The notes under the pieces were generated by a model. It was given only the letters and a program-made list of their open reading frames with translations. It searched no databases and had not been told where the DNA came from. A DNA stretch of 62,779 nucleotides, from contig DXBF01000069.1 of assembly GCA_019116705.1 (NCBI GenBank), forward strand, positions 1 through 62,779, given 5' to 3'. Below are positions 15,584 to 24,145 of the stretch, piece after piece (the first letter of the stretch is position 1; each line of letters starts with the position of its first letter). Position numbers and translations under genes: made by a program. The DNA is from Candidatus Gemmiger avistercoris (lineage in GTDB: Bacteria; Bacillota; Clostridia; Oscillospirales; Ruminococcaceae).

Positions 15584-16267
15584 ATGATCTACGGCATTAT
15601 GGGCGCCATGCCCGAGGAAGTCGACCAGCTCTGCGCCCGCCTGCAGGACGTGACCTGCGAGACCTACGCCGGGGTGGACTACCACCGCGGCACCCTGCAC
15701 GGCCGGCCGGTGGTCGTCTGCTGCGCGGGCATGGGCAAGGCCAACGCCGCCAGCACCGTGCAGGTGCTGTGCACCAAATACGGCATCGGCCGCCTGATCT
15801 TCAGCGGCGTGGCCGGGAACATGACCGGCAAGATCGGTATCGGCGACGTCTGCGTGGGCGAAACGGTGTTCTACCATGACGCGGAGCTGGACATGCTGGC
15901 CCAGAGCGCGCCGTTCCTGACCGAATACCACGGCGACCCGGCGCTGGTGCAGGCCGCGCTGCACGCCTGCAGCGCCTGCGGCGTGAAAGCCATTGCGGGG
16001 CGCATCGCCACAGGCGACACCTTTGTGGGCGATTGTGCGACCAAAGCGGCCATCGCGGAGAAATGCCACCCCGACTGCGTGGAGATGGAGGGCGCCGCGG
16101 TCAGCCAGATCGCGGCCCGCAACGGCGTGCCCTGCGTGGTGCTGCGCGCCATGAGCGACAACGCCGACGAGAGCGGCTACGAGGTGCTGGTGGTCAAGGA
16201 TTTCAGCATTGCGGAATACGTCCGCACCGCCACCGAGATCGTGGTCCGCATGATCGAAACCTTGTAA
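15584..16267 (+). CDS. mtnN: 5'-methylthioadenosine/S-adenosylhomocysteine nucleosidase
   Basis: 227-residue nucleosidase that cleaves MTA and SAH to adenine plus the ribosyl thioether, part of the methyl cycle. The start IYGIMGAMPEEV carries the conserved Glu12; FSGVAGNM, VEMEGAAVSQIA (substrate-binding Glu) and RAMSDNAD with the catalytic Asp are all present. Good GGAGG before the ATG; co-transcribed with ychF. Confidence 0.93.
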   Translation: MIYGIMGAMPEEVDQLCARLQDVTCETYAGVDYHRGTLHGRPVVVCCAGMGKANAASTVQVLCTKYGIGRLIFSGVAGNMTGKIGIGDVCVGETVFYHDAELDMLAQSAPFLTEYHGDPALVQAALHACSACGVKAIAGRIATGDTFVGDCATKAAIAEKCHPDCVEMEGAAVSQIAARNGVPCVVLRAMSDNADESGYEVLVVKDFSIAEYVRTATEIVVRMIETL

Positions 16268-16276
16268 GCAACGGCA

Positions 16277-16307
16277 AAAGCCGGGGGCCTTCAAAGCCCC
16301 CGGCTTT
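16277..16307. terminator. Bidirectional terminator between mtnN and the DUF523 gene
   Basis: GCCGGGGGC pairs with GCCCCCGGC, flanked by AAA and TTT. Confidence 0.85.
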
Positions 16308-16322
16308 CCTGTTGTTTTCGGT

Positions 16323-16757
16323 TCACAGTTCCGGCACGCTGTCCAGATCCTCCACGTCCACCACGCGCACGCCGCGGGCCGTCAGGGCGGCGGCCAGCAA
16401 TCCCTGGCCGTCGATCAGCCTGCGGGAAAAGCTGCCGTCGTAGATCTGTTTGACGCCGCAGGTGGGGCTGCGGGACTGCAGCACCGCCAGGTCGACGGCC
16501 TGCCCTTCGATCTGCCGCAGGGCCTTTTCCACCCCGGCGCGGAAAGCCGCGTCCACGTCCCGGCCGTTGCAGTCCACCGCCTTGCCGTTCCGCAGTTCCA
16601 CGCAGGGCCGCCGTACGCCCAGCCCGCCCAGCACTTCGGGGCAGACAGGGATCACATGGTGCCCCTGCAGGCGGCGGATCAGCGCTTCGCTGCGGTTGTT
16701 TTTTCCGTTATATTTACAGTTTTCGCCCAGCAGGCAGGCGCTGACCAGCACGTTCAT
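16323..16757 (-). CDS. DUF523 family protein
   Basis: 144 residues, the full DUF523 domain. It keeps the family cysteines: VSACLLGENCKYNG at the N-terminus, PVCPEVLGGLGVRRP near residue 37, and QSRSPTCGV near 93, a set that suggests metal or cluster binding. Function is not established. Single gene, converging with mtnN. Confidence 0.85.
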   Translation of the reverse strand: MNVLVSACLLGENCKYNGKNNRSEALIRRLQGHHVIPVCPEVLGGLGVRRPCVELRNGKAVDCNGRDVDAAFRAGVEKALRQIEGQAVDLAVLQSRSPTCGVKQIYDGSFSRRLIDGQGLLAAALTARGVRVVDVEDLDSVPEL

Positions 16758-16834
16758 GCGGCGTTCGCTTCCTCTCGGTACAGATTCCTGCCCCGATTAT
16801 ACCAGCCCGCCGCCCGCCGCGCAAGCCCTGCCGT

Positions 16835-17269
16835 TCAGATGAACTCCCGCCAGGCGGCTTCGGCCTGAGCCTGCATGGTCCCCAGTTCCCGGCACAGTTT
16901 TTGCGCGCCGGGGCTGGCCGCCGGGTAGTCTTTCTCGGCCCGCTTGCAGTCCAGCACCCCCTGGCCGCTGCCCTCGGCCAGCATGGTGGCCAGGTTGCGG
17001 GTGGATTTGTCCAGCATGGTGCGGGTGCGGATGCCCATGCTGACGCTCATGCGGGCTGCCGCGCTCTGGCCGTGGGCCTGGGCGCCGATGGCGTCCAGCG
17101 CGGTGTGGGCCGCCTGGTTGATGCGGCGGTATTCCCGCTTCTGGCGCATCATCTCGTCTTTCAGGCGCTGGTCATGGGTCAGGCCGATGAGCTCGTCCAG
17201 CGTGTTTTTGCCCATCTCGGTATTCTGCACGATCTCCTGCAGCATTTTTTCGTTATCGCTTTGCATCAT
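16835..17269 (-). CDS. Small helical-bundle protein of unknown function
   Basis: About 144 residues, nearly all predicted helix, charged and without signal peptide or membrane segment; the section GKNTLDELIGLTHDQRLKDE and a following KREYRRINQAA suggest a ferritin-like or coat-protein-like four-helix bundle. I do not recognise the family. Two adjacent ATG codons (17269 and 17266) follow AAGGGGG. That ribosome site is part of the 3' arm of a hairpin (17274-17306) that also looks like the terminator of the GGDEF-like gene upstream. Confidence 0.65.
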   Translation of the reverse strand: MMQSDNEKMLQEIVQNTEMGKNTLDELIGLTHDQRLKDEMMRQKREYRRINQAAHTALDAIGAQAHGQSAAARMSVSMGIRTRTMLDKSTRNLATMLAEGSGQGVLDCKRAEKDYPAASPGAQKLCRELGTMQAQAEAAWREFI

Positions 17270-17273
17270 AAAA

Positions 17274-17306
17274 CCCCCTTGTGCACTTAGTATGTACACA
17301 AGGGGG
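17274..17306 (-). terminator. Hairpin that ends the GGDEF-like gene and covers the next ribosome site
   Basis: CCCCCTTGTG pairs with CACAAGGGGG (10 bp, 13-base loop). On the minus strand it is followed by TTTT and immediately by ATG; the AAGGGGG used as ribosome site lies in the stem. Confidence 0.7.
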
Positions 17307-17324
17307 CCGCTTTTATGCATCGTT

Positions 17325-18122
17325 TTACAGCCGCTGCTGCGCCAGGGAGAGCATCATTTCCCAGGAGGAAGTCTCGGCCCATTCGGCGCTGGCCACCGAC
17401 ACCGTAAAGGTCCCGCGGCGCGACAGCGAGATGCTGAACACCCGGCGCGCGCCCTCCAGCGCCTTGTTGATGGCCTCCGCCAGACGGGCGGCGGGCATGC
17501 CCACGGTGACGGCCGCAAAAAGGCCGTCCTCCAGCCGGGCCAGTACCGCATGTTCCTGGTCGGTTCCCACGGCCAGCTGCAGGATGCCGGCCGCGCTGTT
17601 CAGGCAGCACTCGGCAGCTTCCCGCGACTCCCGGTTCCGCAGTTCCCAGTATTCATTGACGCGCAGCAGCACCGCCCCCACCGGGATGCCCCGGGACGCC
17701 TGCTTTTCGGCATAGCTGCGGTATTCCTCATGAATAAAACGGCTGTTGTACACGCCGGTCACATAGTCGCGGCGGATATCCTCCCGGTACTGGGCCAGCG
17801 CGCGGTCGTAGGAATTTTTGGCCCCCACCGTCGCGCGGCTGTCCTTGGGCATGGCCCGGTAGAGCACCAGCACGCAGGGGCGGCCGTCCACCCGGATGCC
17901 CTGGCTGATCTGCATCGTTTCCTGGCCGCCATGGCGTACCAGCTGCAGCCCGCGGCCCGCTTCATCCATGGGCGGGACAGGGGCGCTTTCCTCCTGCGGT
18001 TCCAACGTTGCCGGGTCCAGCCGTACCCCCCGGTACGGGTCAACGATATGAACCGCGTCGAACAGTTGCTCCAGGACCGCCGCCTGCAGCGAAAGTTCTT
18101 CCTTCGTATACTCCAGCTTCAT
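17325..18122 (-). CDS. Degenerate GGDEF-domain protein
   Basis: 265 residues, soluble. An N-terminal sensor-like part (1-110) precedes a GGDEF-like domain starting at RRDYVTGVYNSRFIHEEY (118-135; the usual form is D-LTGLYNRR). The signature loop reads RLEDGLF at 196-202, so the GG(D/E)EF catalytic residues are lost; it should not make c-di-GMP and may serve as a binding or dimerisation module. No RxxD inhibitory site is evident. A weak TATTAT box lies upstream. It is followed by the terminator/RBS hairpin and the helical-bundle gene. Confidence 0.75.
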   Translation of the reverse strand: MKLEYTKEELSLQAAVLEQLFDAVHIVDPYRGVRLDPATLEPQEESAPVPPMDEAGRGLQLVRHGGQETMQISQGIRVDGRPCVLVLYRAMPKDSRATVGAKNSYDRALAQYREDIRRDYVTGVYNSRFIHEEYRSYAEKQASRGIPVGAVLLRVNEYWELRNRESREAAECCLNSAAGILQLAVGTDQEHAVLARLEDGLFAAVTVGMPAARLAEAINKALEGARRVFSISLSRRGTFTVSVASAEWAETSSWEMMLSLAQQRL

Positions 18123-18270
18123 CTCGAACCCTCACTTGTGAAACATGGATTTTTCGCCCGGGGACCGGGCGGCTTTGTTGCATAATAATAGTACCACAAA
18201 CCGACGGTTTTTTCCTATATTTCGGTTGCACAAAAAATCCCGGACCGCAGAGCGGAATACTGGGCGATGT

Positions 18271-19818
18271 TTACAAAGTCTGCTTTTTCTGCCGTTTCAG
18301 GGCAGGCTCCGTGCGGAAGTAACGCGCGGTCATCGTGCGGATCTCTTTGGCCAGGGCCGGGGTCAGCGCCTTGTCGTCGGCGCGCCACTGCCAGTTGCCC
18401 CGGGGGCTGCCGGGGGTATTCATGCGGGCTTCGGCCGGGGCTTCCAACCAGTCTGTCATGGGGATGACCGCCAGTGCCGCCGGGCTGGCCAGCACGCCGC
18501 GCAGCAGCCCGCGCAGCACGCCCTCCTCTTCTGTCAGGGCAAAGTATTCCTTTGCCTGTTTGCGGCCCGCGCCGCCCAGTTCATGGTAGTACCAGCCCGC
18601 CAGCGTGTTGTTGTCGTGGGTGCCGGGGTAGGCCACGCAGTTGCGCGGGTAGTTGTGGGGCAGATCCACGCTGTCCTGCCCGTTAAAGGCGAACTGCAGC
18701 ACTTTCATGCCGGGGAAACCGCTCTCGGCCAGCAGTCTGCGGACCGAGGGGAACATCTCGCCCAGGTCCTCGGCCACGATGGGCATATCCCCCAGCGACA
18801 GGCGCAGCGCGCGGAACAGGTCCATGCCGGGGCCCTGTTCCCAGCGGCCGTTGCGGGCCGTGGTCTCCCCCGCCGGGATAGCCCAGTAGGTATCGAAGCC
18901 GCGGAAGTGGTCGATGCGCAGGATGTCGTATACCGACAGCGCATGGCGCAGGCGGCGCACCCACCAGGCATACCCGGTCTTTTTGTGGTAGTCCCAGTCA
19001 TAGATGGGGTTGCCCCAGAGCTGGCCGTCCACCGCAAAGTAATCCGGCGGGCAGCCCGCCACGCGGCGGGGGCGGCCGTCCTCATCGGTCTCGAACAGTT
19101 CGGGGCCCGCCCAGGCGTCGGCGGAATCCGGCGCCACATAGATGGGAATATCCCCCATAATGGAGACGCCCTTGGACGCCGCGTAGTTGTGCAGAGCCTC
19201 CCACTGGCGGTAGAATTCATACTGGACGAAGGCCCAGAACTCGATCTCGCGGGCGTGGTCGGCACGGAACCGGGCCAGGGCCGCGGGGTCGCGGCGGCGC
19301 AGTTCCCGCGGCCACTGCTGCCAGTCGATCATGCCGTTATCTTCCTTGATGGCCATGTACAGGCAGTAATCGGGCAGCCAGTCGGCGGAAAGGAACTGGA
19401 AACGGTACCAGTCGTCGGAATAGGGGGTCTCGTACCCGGGCAGCGGGCGGCGCTTGAGGAAGTTGGCGTACGCCTTGCGCAGCACCGCGAACCGGCGCTC
19501 ATACAGCGTGCCGTAGTCCACCCGCGACGGGTCGCCGCCCCACTGGAGGAAGGCATAATCCTTGCGGCGCAGCAGGCCGTCCCGGGCCAGCAGGTCCAGG
19601 TCGATGAAGTAGGGGTTGCCCGCAAACACCGAACAGCTCTGGTAGGGGCTGTCCGCGTAGCCGGTGGGGCCGACGGGCAGGATCTGCCAGACGCTCTGCC
19701 CCGCCCGGGCCAGAAAATCCACAAAGCGGCGCGCGGGCGCCCCCAGGCTTCCGATGCCGTACCCGCCGGGCAGGCTGGAGATCGGCATCAAAATTCCACT
19801 GCATCGTTTCAGTTCCAT
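18271..19818 (-). CDS. malQ: 4-alpha-glucanotransferase (GH77)
   Basis: 515-residue amylomaltase that transfers alpha-1,4-glucan segments in maltodextrin and glycogen use. Catalytic residues are visible: nucleophile Asp303 in ILRIDHFRGF, acid/base Glu350 in VAEDLGEM, and Asp402 in PGTHDNNTLAGW; MGDIPIYVAPDSADAWA is the substrate-side loop. Start at 19818 (MELKRCSGIL) with GGAGG upstream; the longer open frame has no ribosome site. It lies 69 bases after the lipoprotein gene on the same strand, probably one operon. Confidence 0.95.
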   Translation of the reverse strand: MELKRCSGILMPISSLPGGYGIGSLGAPARRFVDFLARAGQSVWQILPVGPTGYADSPYQSCSVFAGNPYFIDLDLLARDGLLRRKDYAFLQWGGDPSRVDYGTLYERRFAVLRKAYANFLKRRPLPGYETPYSDDWYRFQFLSADWLPDYCLYMAIKEDNGMIDWQQWPRELRRRDPAALARFRADHAREIEFWAFVQYEFYRQWEALHNYAASKGVSIMGDIPIYVAPDSADAWAGPELFETDEDGRPRRVAGCPPDYFAVDGQLWGNPIYDWDYHKKTGYAWWVRRLRHALSVYDILRIDHFRGFDTYWAIPAGETTARNGRWEQGPGMDLFRALRLSLGDMPIVAEDLGEMFPSVRRLLAESGFPGMKVLQFAFNGQDSVDLPHNYPRNCVAYPGTHDNNTLAGWYYHELGGAGRKQAKEYFALTEEEGVLRGLLRGVLASPAALAVIPMTDWLEAPAEARMNTPGSPRGNWQWRADDKALTPALAKEIRTMTARYFRTEPALKRQKKQTL

Positions 19819-19887
19819 GATCGTCCTCCGTTTCTGGCAGAGCGCCCCGCAGGGCGCAGGGGCCACGCCGCAGCCGCCTGCGGCGGT

Positions 19888-21138
19888 TTATTCTTCCGCT
19901 TCGGTCACGCCCAGGGCTTCCAGCGCGCTCCGGGTAAAGGCCCGGCGTTCCGCCGCAGTGCGTCCGTCGCTGTCCCGCAGGGACTCCTCGTTGGCGGCCA
20001 GCGCGTCGGCCTGGGCCTGGGTCATGCTCTCCCCGGGCAGGATGCCGGTGCCCGCCTGCTCCACCTGCATGGCACCCAGCGCCGTAGCGTCCGACGCGGT
20101 GTTCCACGGTGTGATGACGCCCAGCGTCTCGGTCAGGGCCTGTTCCCCGTCCCCGCTGCTGTACAGCCAGAGCACCGCGCTCTCGGCGGCTTTGCGGCCG
20201 GCCTCGTCGGCCCCGGCGCGGATCGTCAGCGTCCCGGCGTCGGCCAGGACGGGGTAGTTGAGCAGGCCGGTCAGGTTGTATTCTTCGGTGGAGAGATCCT
20301 CTTCCGTCAGGTTGCATTTGAAGGGGATCAGCACCAGGCTCTGGCAGGCTTCCGCCCCGTAGGCGGAGAGCAGTTCGGTGAGGGTGGCGCGGCGGAACAG
20401 CGCCGTCTCATCCCCCTGGGCCATGTTATCCCATTCCAGTGCCACGGCGGCATACACGCCGTTCAGCGGGCCGGTCAGGGTCTCCTCGCTCCGTTCGCCG
20501 CCCGCCGCCAGCAGCGCCGGGGTGTAGCCCGCCGTGCGGTCCATGGGTTCGGCAAAAACGCCGGTGGCGTTCAGCGTATCGGGTTTGGCCTCGGGCAATG
20601 CGTAGTCGCTGCCGGAGAGCGTCACGGTGGCCGCGCCGGGTTCCGCCAGCCAGTCCTGCAGCGTTTCCACAAAATCGCTCCATTCCGCCCAGGAGGCGTT
20701 CTGCAGGGCCTGGGCGCCGCCTTCGCCCAGCAGGGCTTCCAGCATGGCGCCGTTGGCCCAGTAGCCGTACAGGCTGCGGCCCACCGGCAGCGCGGCGCCT
20801 TCGGTCACGCCGGCCCGGGCGGCGGCCGCCGCCAGCAGGGAATCGCTGTTGATGTCCAGCCCTTCCGTCAGGCCGCCGGGGGCGTGGTCCAGCGCCACCA
20901 GATCGGCCTGGGACGCATCCTCCAGCACGGTCAGCTCCACCCCTTGGACGGCGGCATAGTCCTCCAGCGCGGGCAGCAGGGCGTCGGATGCGTACACGCG
21001 CAGCGCCTGGGGCGCGGCTGCGGCCGCCGTTTCCACCGTGGCGGCCGGCCCGGCCGGTTGCCCCGCCCAGGGGGCGGCGCACCCGGCCAGCAGCAGCGCA
21101 GGCAGGGCCAGCGCCGCAAAACGGATCATTTTCTGCAT
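19888..21138 (-). CDS. Putative extracellular solute-binding lipoprotein
   Basis: 416 residues with a lipoprotein signal: MQKMIRFAALALPALLLAGC, lipobox LAGC with Cys20. The mature part is very Ala-rich and has the feel of an ABC solute-binding protein (LRVYASDALLPALEDYAA, repeated substrate-lobe-like segments), but no close family motif is evident. There is no ABC permease or ATPase beside it. It is cotranscribed with malQ, so an alpha-glucan or maltodextrin ligand is plausible (inference). AAGGAA precedes the ATG. Confidence 0.65.
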   Translation of the reverse strand: MQKMIRFAALALPALLLAGCAAPWAGQPAGPAATVETAAAAAPQALRVYASDALLPALEDYAAVQGVELTVLEDASQADLVALDHAPGGLTEGLDINSDSLLAAAAARAGVTEGAALPVGRSLYGYWANGAMLEALLGEGGAQALQNASWAEWSDFVETLQDWLAEPGAATVTLSGSDYALPEAKPDTLNATGVFAEPMDRTAGYTPALLAAGGERSEETLTGPLNGVYAAVALEWDNMAQGDETALFRRATLTELLSAYGAEACQSLVLIPFKCNLTEEDLSTEEYNLTGLLNYPVLADAGTLTIRAGADEAGRKAAESAVLWLYSSGDGEQALTETLGVITPWNTASDATALGAMQVEQAGTGILPGESMTQAQADALAANEESLRDSDGRTAAERRAFTRSALEALGVTEAEE

Positions 21139-21269
21139 AGGGCAAATTCCTTAACGTTCAGCAGTAAATTCGTACTGCCTTTTATTATATAAGATTTCGG
21201 TGTTTTTTTCCACACCTGTTTTGTGGTATAATGGGAAAAATCTGAAAAAAGAGGAGGTCCCGCTTCGCC

Positions 21270-22421
21270 GTGACCGAAAAACTGTACGAAAACGACTCTT
21301 ACCTGCAAACCTTTACCGCCACCGTGCTGGCCTGCACCCCGGCTCCCGGCGGCTACGCCGTGGTGCTGGACCGCACCGCTTTCTACCCCGAAGGCGGCGG
21401 CCAGCCCTGCGATACCGGCCGCCTGGGGGACGCCGCCGTGCGGGCGGTGCATACCGACGGCGAGACCGTCCTCCACACCACCGACGCCCCGCTGCCCGTG
21501 GGCGGCACGGTGGAGGGGAGCATCGACTGGCCTGCACGGCTGGACGCCATGCAGCAGCATACCGGCGAGCATATCCTGAGCGGCGCGCTGCACCGCCTGT
21601 ACGGCGCGGAGAACGTGGGGTTCCACATCGGCTCCCCCTGGGTGCGGATGGACACCAGCATCCCGCTGACCGCCGCCCAGCTGGCCGAAGCCGAGGCCGA
21701 GGCCAACGCAGCCGTGCGGGCCGACACGCCGGTGCGCTGCTACCTGCCCGCCCCCGCGGAACTGGCCCGCACCGAATACCGCAGCAAAAAGGCGCTGGAA
21801 GGCCCTGTGCGGCTGGTGGAGGCGGGCGGCGACCGCTGCGCCTGCTGCGGCACCCATCTGGCCCGCACCGGGGAGGTGGGGCTGATCAAGATCCTCTCCT
21901 TCCAGCATTACAAGGGCGGCATGCGGCTGGCCGTAGCCTGCGGCCAGCGGGCCTGCGAAGCCATTGCCGCGGGCTGGGCCGACGCCGAAGCCGCCGGACG
22001 GCTGCTTTCGGTGCCGGTGGGGCGGCTGGAGGAAGCGGTGGGACGTTTCCGCAGCGGAGAAAGCCAGCTCAAACAGCGGCTGGCGGCCCTGCAGAACACT
22101 TTGAGCGGCGCGCTGGCCGATGCGGCCGTGCCCGGGCAGCCTTTTGCCGCCCGCGTGGAGGGCGCCGACGGCGACGGTCTGCGGCGGATGGCCGCCGCCG
22201 TGGCGAACCGTACCGGCGCGCCCTGCTGCCTGCTGGCCCCCGGCGGGCAGGGGCTCGCCTATGCGCTGGCCGCCGCGCCGGACGGCGACGTGCGCCCCGC
22301 CTGCAAGGCGCTGAACGAGGCCTTCCGCGGCCGGGGCGGCGGCAAAGCGGGGTTCTGCCAGGGCAGCCTGGCGGACAGCGACCCTGCACGCGTGCTCGCC
22401 TTCCTTGCGGAACTACTATAA
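21270..22421 (+). CDS. Alanyl-tRNA editing protein (AlaX-like)
   Basis: 383 residues. The N-terminal half is the AlaRS-like editing domain with the Zn ligands HTGEHIL (His97, His101) and CCGTHLARTGEVG (Cys192, His196), which hydrolyses mischarged Ser- or Gly-tRNA(Ala). The C-terminal 130 residues resemble the DHHA1 RNA-binding region of AlaRS, making this the long AlaX form. GTG start at 21270 preceded by GAGGAGG. A TATAAT box lies about 40 bases upstream, divergent from the lipoprotein gene. trmB follows after about 20 bases. Confidence 0.88.
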   Translation: MTEKLYENDSYLQTFTATVLACTPAPGGYAVVLDRTAFYPEGGGQPCDTGRLGDAAVRAVHTDGETVLHTTDAPLPVGGTVEGSIDWPARLDAMQQHTGEHILSGALHRLYGAENVGFHIGSPWVRMDTSIPLTAAQLAEAEAEANAAVRADTPVRCYLPAPAELARTEYRSKKALEGPVRLVEAGGDRCACCGTHLARTGEVGLIKILSFQHYKGGMRLAVACGQRACEAIAAGWADAEAAGRLLSVPVGRLEEAVGRFRSGESQLKQRLAALQNTLSGALADAAVPGQPFAARVEGADGDGLRRMAAAVANRTGAPCCLLAPGGQGLAYALAAAPDGDVRPACKALNEAFRGRGGGKAGFCQGSLADSDPARVLAFLAELL

Positions 22422-22442
22422 AGATCAGGAGTTTTATGAACC

Positions 22443-23177
22443 ATGCGAATGCGATTCAAACCCTACGCGCGGCCGGAACTGCTGGCCTGCGACTTCCATG
22501 TACATGAGCCGTTGACCCACGCCGGACACTGGCGGGAGCTGTACGCCCGGCCCGGGCAGCCCTGGCACCTGGAGCTGGGCTGCGGCAAGGGCGGGTTCCT
22601 GGCACAGATCGCCCCGGCCCACCCCGACGTCAATTACCTGGGCATCGACATCACCGACAAGGTGCTGATCCTGGCCAAGCGCAAGGTGGAAGCCGCCTAC
22701 GCGGCCCGCCGGCTGCCGCCGGACAACGTGAAGATCGCCAGCCTGGACATTGAGCGGATGGGCAACGCCTTCTCCCCCGAGGACCGGGTGGCGCGCATCT
22801 ACATCAATTTCTGCAACCCGTGGAGCAAAAACGCCGGGAGCAACAAGCACCGGCTGACCCACCCCCGCCAGCTGCTGCAATACCGCCGCCTGATGGACGA
22901 AGGCGCCGAGATCTGGTTCAAAACCGATGACGACGACCTGTTCCGGGACAGCCTGCAGTATTTCCCGGCGGCGGGGTTCGGGATCACCTGGCAGACCTTC
23001 GACCTGCACGCCGACGAGCCGGACTGGAACCTGCGCACCGAGCACGAAGGCATGTTCAGCGAGCAGGGCATCCCCATCAAAGCGCTGATCGCCCGCAAAG
23101 GGCCGGACAGCGCCGTGACCTGGGTGGAGCCCAAGGACCTGGCCAGACAGCGGGAGGATGCCGATGCCTCCGTTTGA
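22443..23177 (+). CDS. trmB: tRNA (guanine-N7-)-methyltransferase
   Basis: 244 residues. SAM-binding motif I is LELGCGKGGFLAQ, with YLGIDITDKVL; the substrate loop NFCNPWSKNAGSNKHRL replaces the more common NFSDPWPKK; the C-terminal TEHEGMFSEQGIPI is the tRNA-binding signature. It makes m7G46 in tRNA variable loops. AGGAG precedes the ATG. It overlaps the next gene by 14 bases. Confidence 0.93.
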   Translation: MRMRFKPYARPELLACDFHVHEPLTHAGHWRELYARPGQPWHLELGCGKGGFLAQIAPAHPDVNYLGIDITDKVLILAKRKVEAAYAARRLPPDNVKIASLDIERMGNAFSPEDRVARIYINFCNPWSKNAGSNKHRLTHPRQLLQYRRLMDEGAEIWFKTDDDDLFRDSLQYFPAAGFGITWQTFDLHADEPDWNLRTEHEGMFSEQGIPIKALIARKGPDSAVTWVEPKDLARQREDADASV

Positions 23178-24093
23178 ACTGGCGGCCCGCACCGTCTACT
23201 GGTTTTTCGTATATGGGCTGCTGGGCTGGTGCGCCGAGGTGATCTTCGCCGCCGTCAAGGAGCATCGGCTGGTGAACCGCGGGTTCCTGTGCGGGCCTAT
23301 CTGCCCGATCTACGGTTTCGGCATGGTGGCGCTGCTGTATGCGGCGCGGGCGCTGGGCGCCCCGGGGCTGCCGCTCTCCGTGCCGGTGGTCTTTGTGGTG
23401 GGCGGCGTGCTGACCACCCTGCTTGAACTGGTGGCGGGCTGGGGGCTGTACCGGCTGTTCCGCATCCGCTGGTGGGACTACACCGGCATCCCCTTCAACC
23501 TGGGCGGGTATATCTGCCCGCAGTTCTCGCTGCTGTGGGGGCTGGGCAGTGTGGTGATGGTCAAGGGCCTGCACCCGCTGCTGGCCCGCCTGGGGGACCG
23601 CATCCCGCTGCAGGCGCTGCTGCCGCTGGACCTTATTTTGCTGCTGGTCTTTGCGGTGGACACCGCCGCTTCGGCCGCCGCAGCCGCCGGGCTGGACCGC
23701 AAACTGAAAGAGATCGACGAACTGCGCGCACGGCTGCGCCGTACCAGCGACCGCCTGACCGAACTGCTGGGCACCGGCGCCATGACCGCCGACACCCTGC
23801 TGGACGAACAGAAACTGCAGCTGGCGCTGGCCCGGATGGAACGGCGCGACGACGCGGAAGCCCTGCGTGAAGAACTGACCACCCACGCAGCGGCCCTGCG
23901 CGCACGGCTGCGGGAGATGGATCTGGACCGCTTCGGCGCCCGCCGCCTGCTGCGGGCCTTTCCCCGGATGCGGAGCCTGCGCTACGGCGAGACGCTGGCC
24001 GCCACCCGCGAAGCCCTGCGGACCCTGGCCCGCCGCGCCCGGGAGGCCCGGCAGGCCGCCCGCGACGCCGCCAAACGGCGCGGCCGTTCTTGA
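23164..24093 (+). CDS. CmpB/PF06541-like membrane protein with long charged C-terminus
   Basis: 309 residues. The first half has four to five membrane helices with the family marks VYGLLGWCAEVIF, RGFLCGPICPIYGFG and NLGGYICPQFSLLWG, as in proteins annotated as putative ABC transporter permease (PF06541). The second half (about 175-309) is cytosolic, helical and very rich in Arg, Ala and Leu, ending in a basic tail. No ATPase partner is adjacent. The start at 23164 is preferred because GGAGG is six bases upstream; 23158 is too close. Function unknown. Confidence 0.75.
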   Translation: MPPFELAARTVYWFFVYGLLGWCAEVIFAAVKEHRLVNRGFLCGPICPIYGFGMVALLYAARALGAPGLPLSVPVVFVVGGVLTTLLELVAGWGLYRLFRIRWWDYTGIPFNLGGYICPQFSLLWGLGSVVMVKGLHPLLARLGDRIPLQALLPLDLILLLVFAVDTAASAAAAAGLDRKLKEIDELRARLRRTSDRLTELLGTGAMTADTLLDEQKLQLALARMERRDDAEALREELTTHAAALRARLREMDLDRFGARRLLRAFPRMRSLRYGETLAATREALRTLARRAREARQAARDAAKRRGRS

Positions 24094-24100
24094 ATCCACA

Positions 24101-24137
24101 GAAAAAACGCCCGTTCGCGATGAACGGGCGTTTTGTG
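24101..24137. terminator. Bidirectional terminator between the CmpB-like gene and the ABC permease
   Basis: AAAACGCCCGTTC (24104-24116) pairs with 24122-24134 around a five-base loop, with A and T tracts on either side. It ends both the plus operon and the FHA operon. Confidence 0.88.
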
Positions 24138-24145
24138 CTGCCGTT

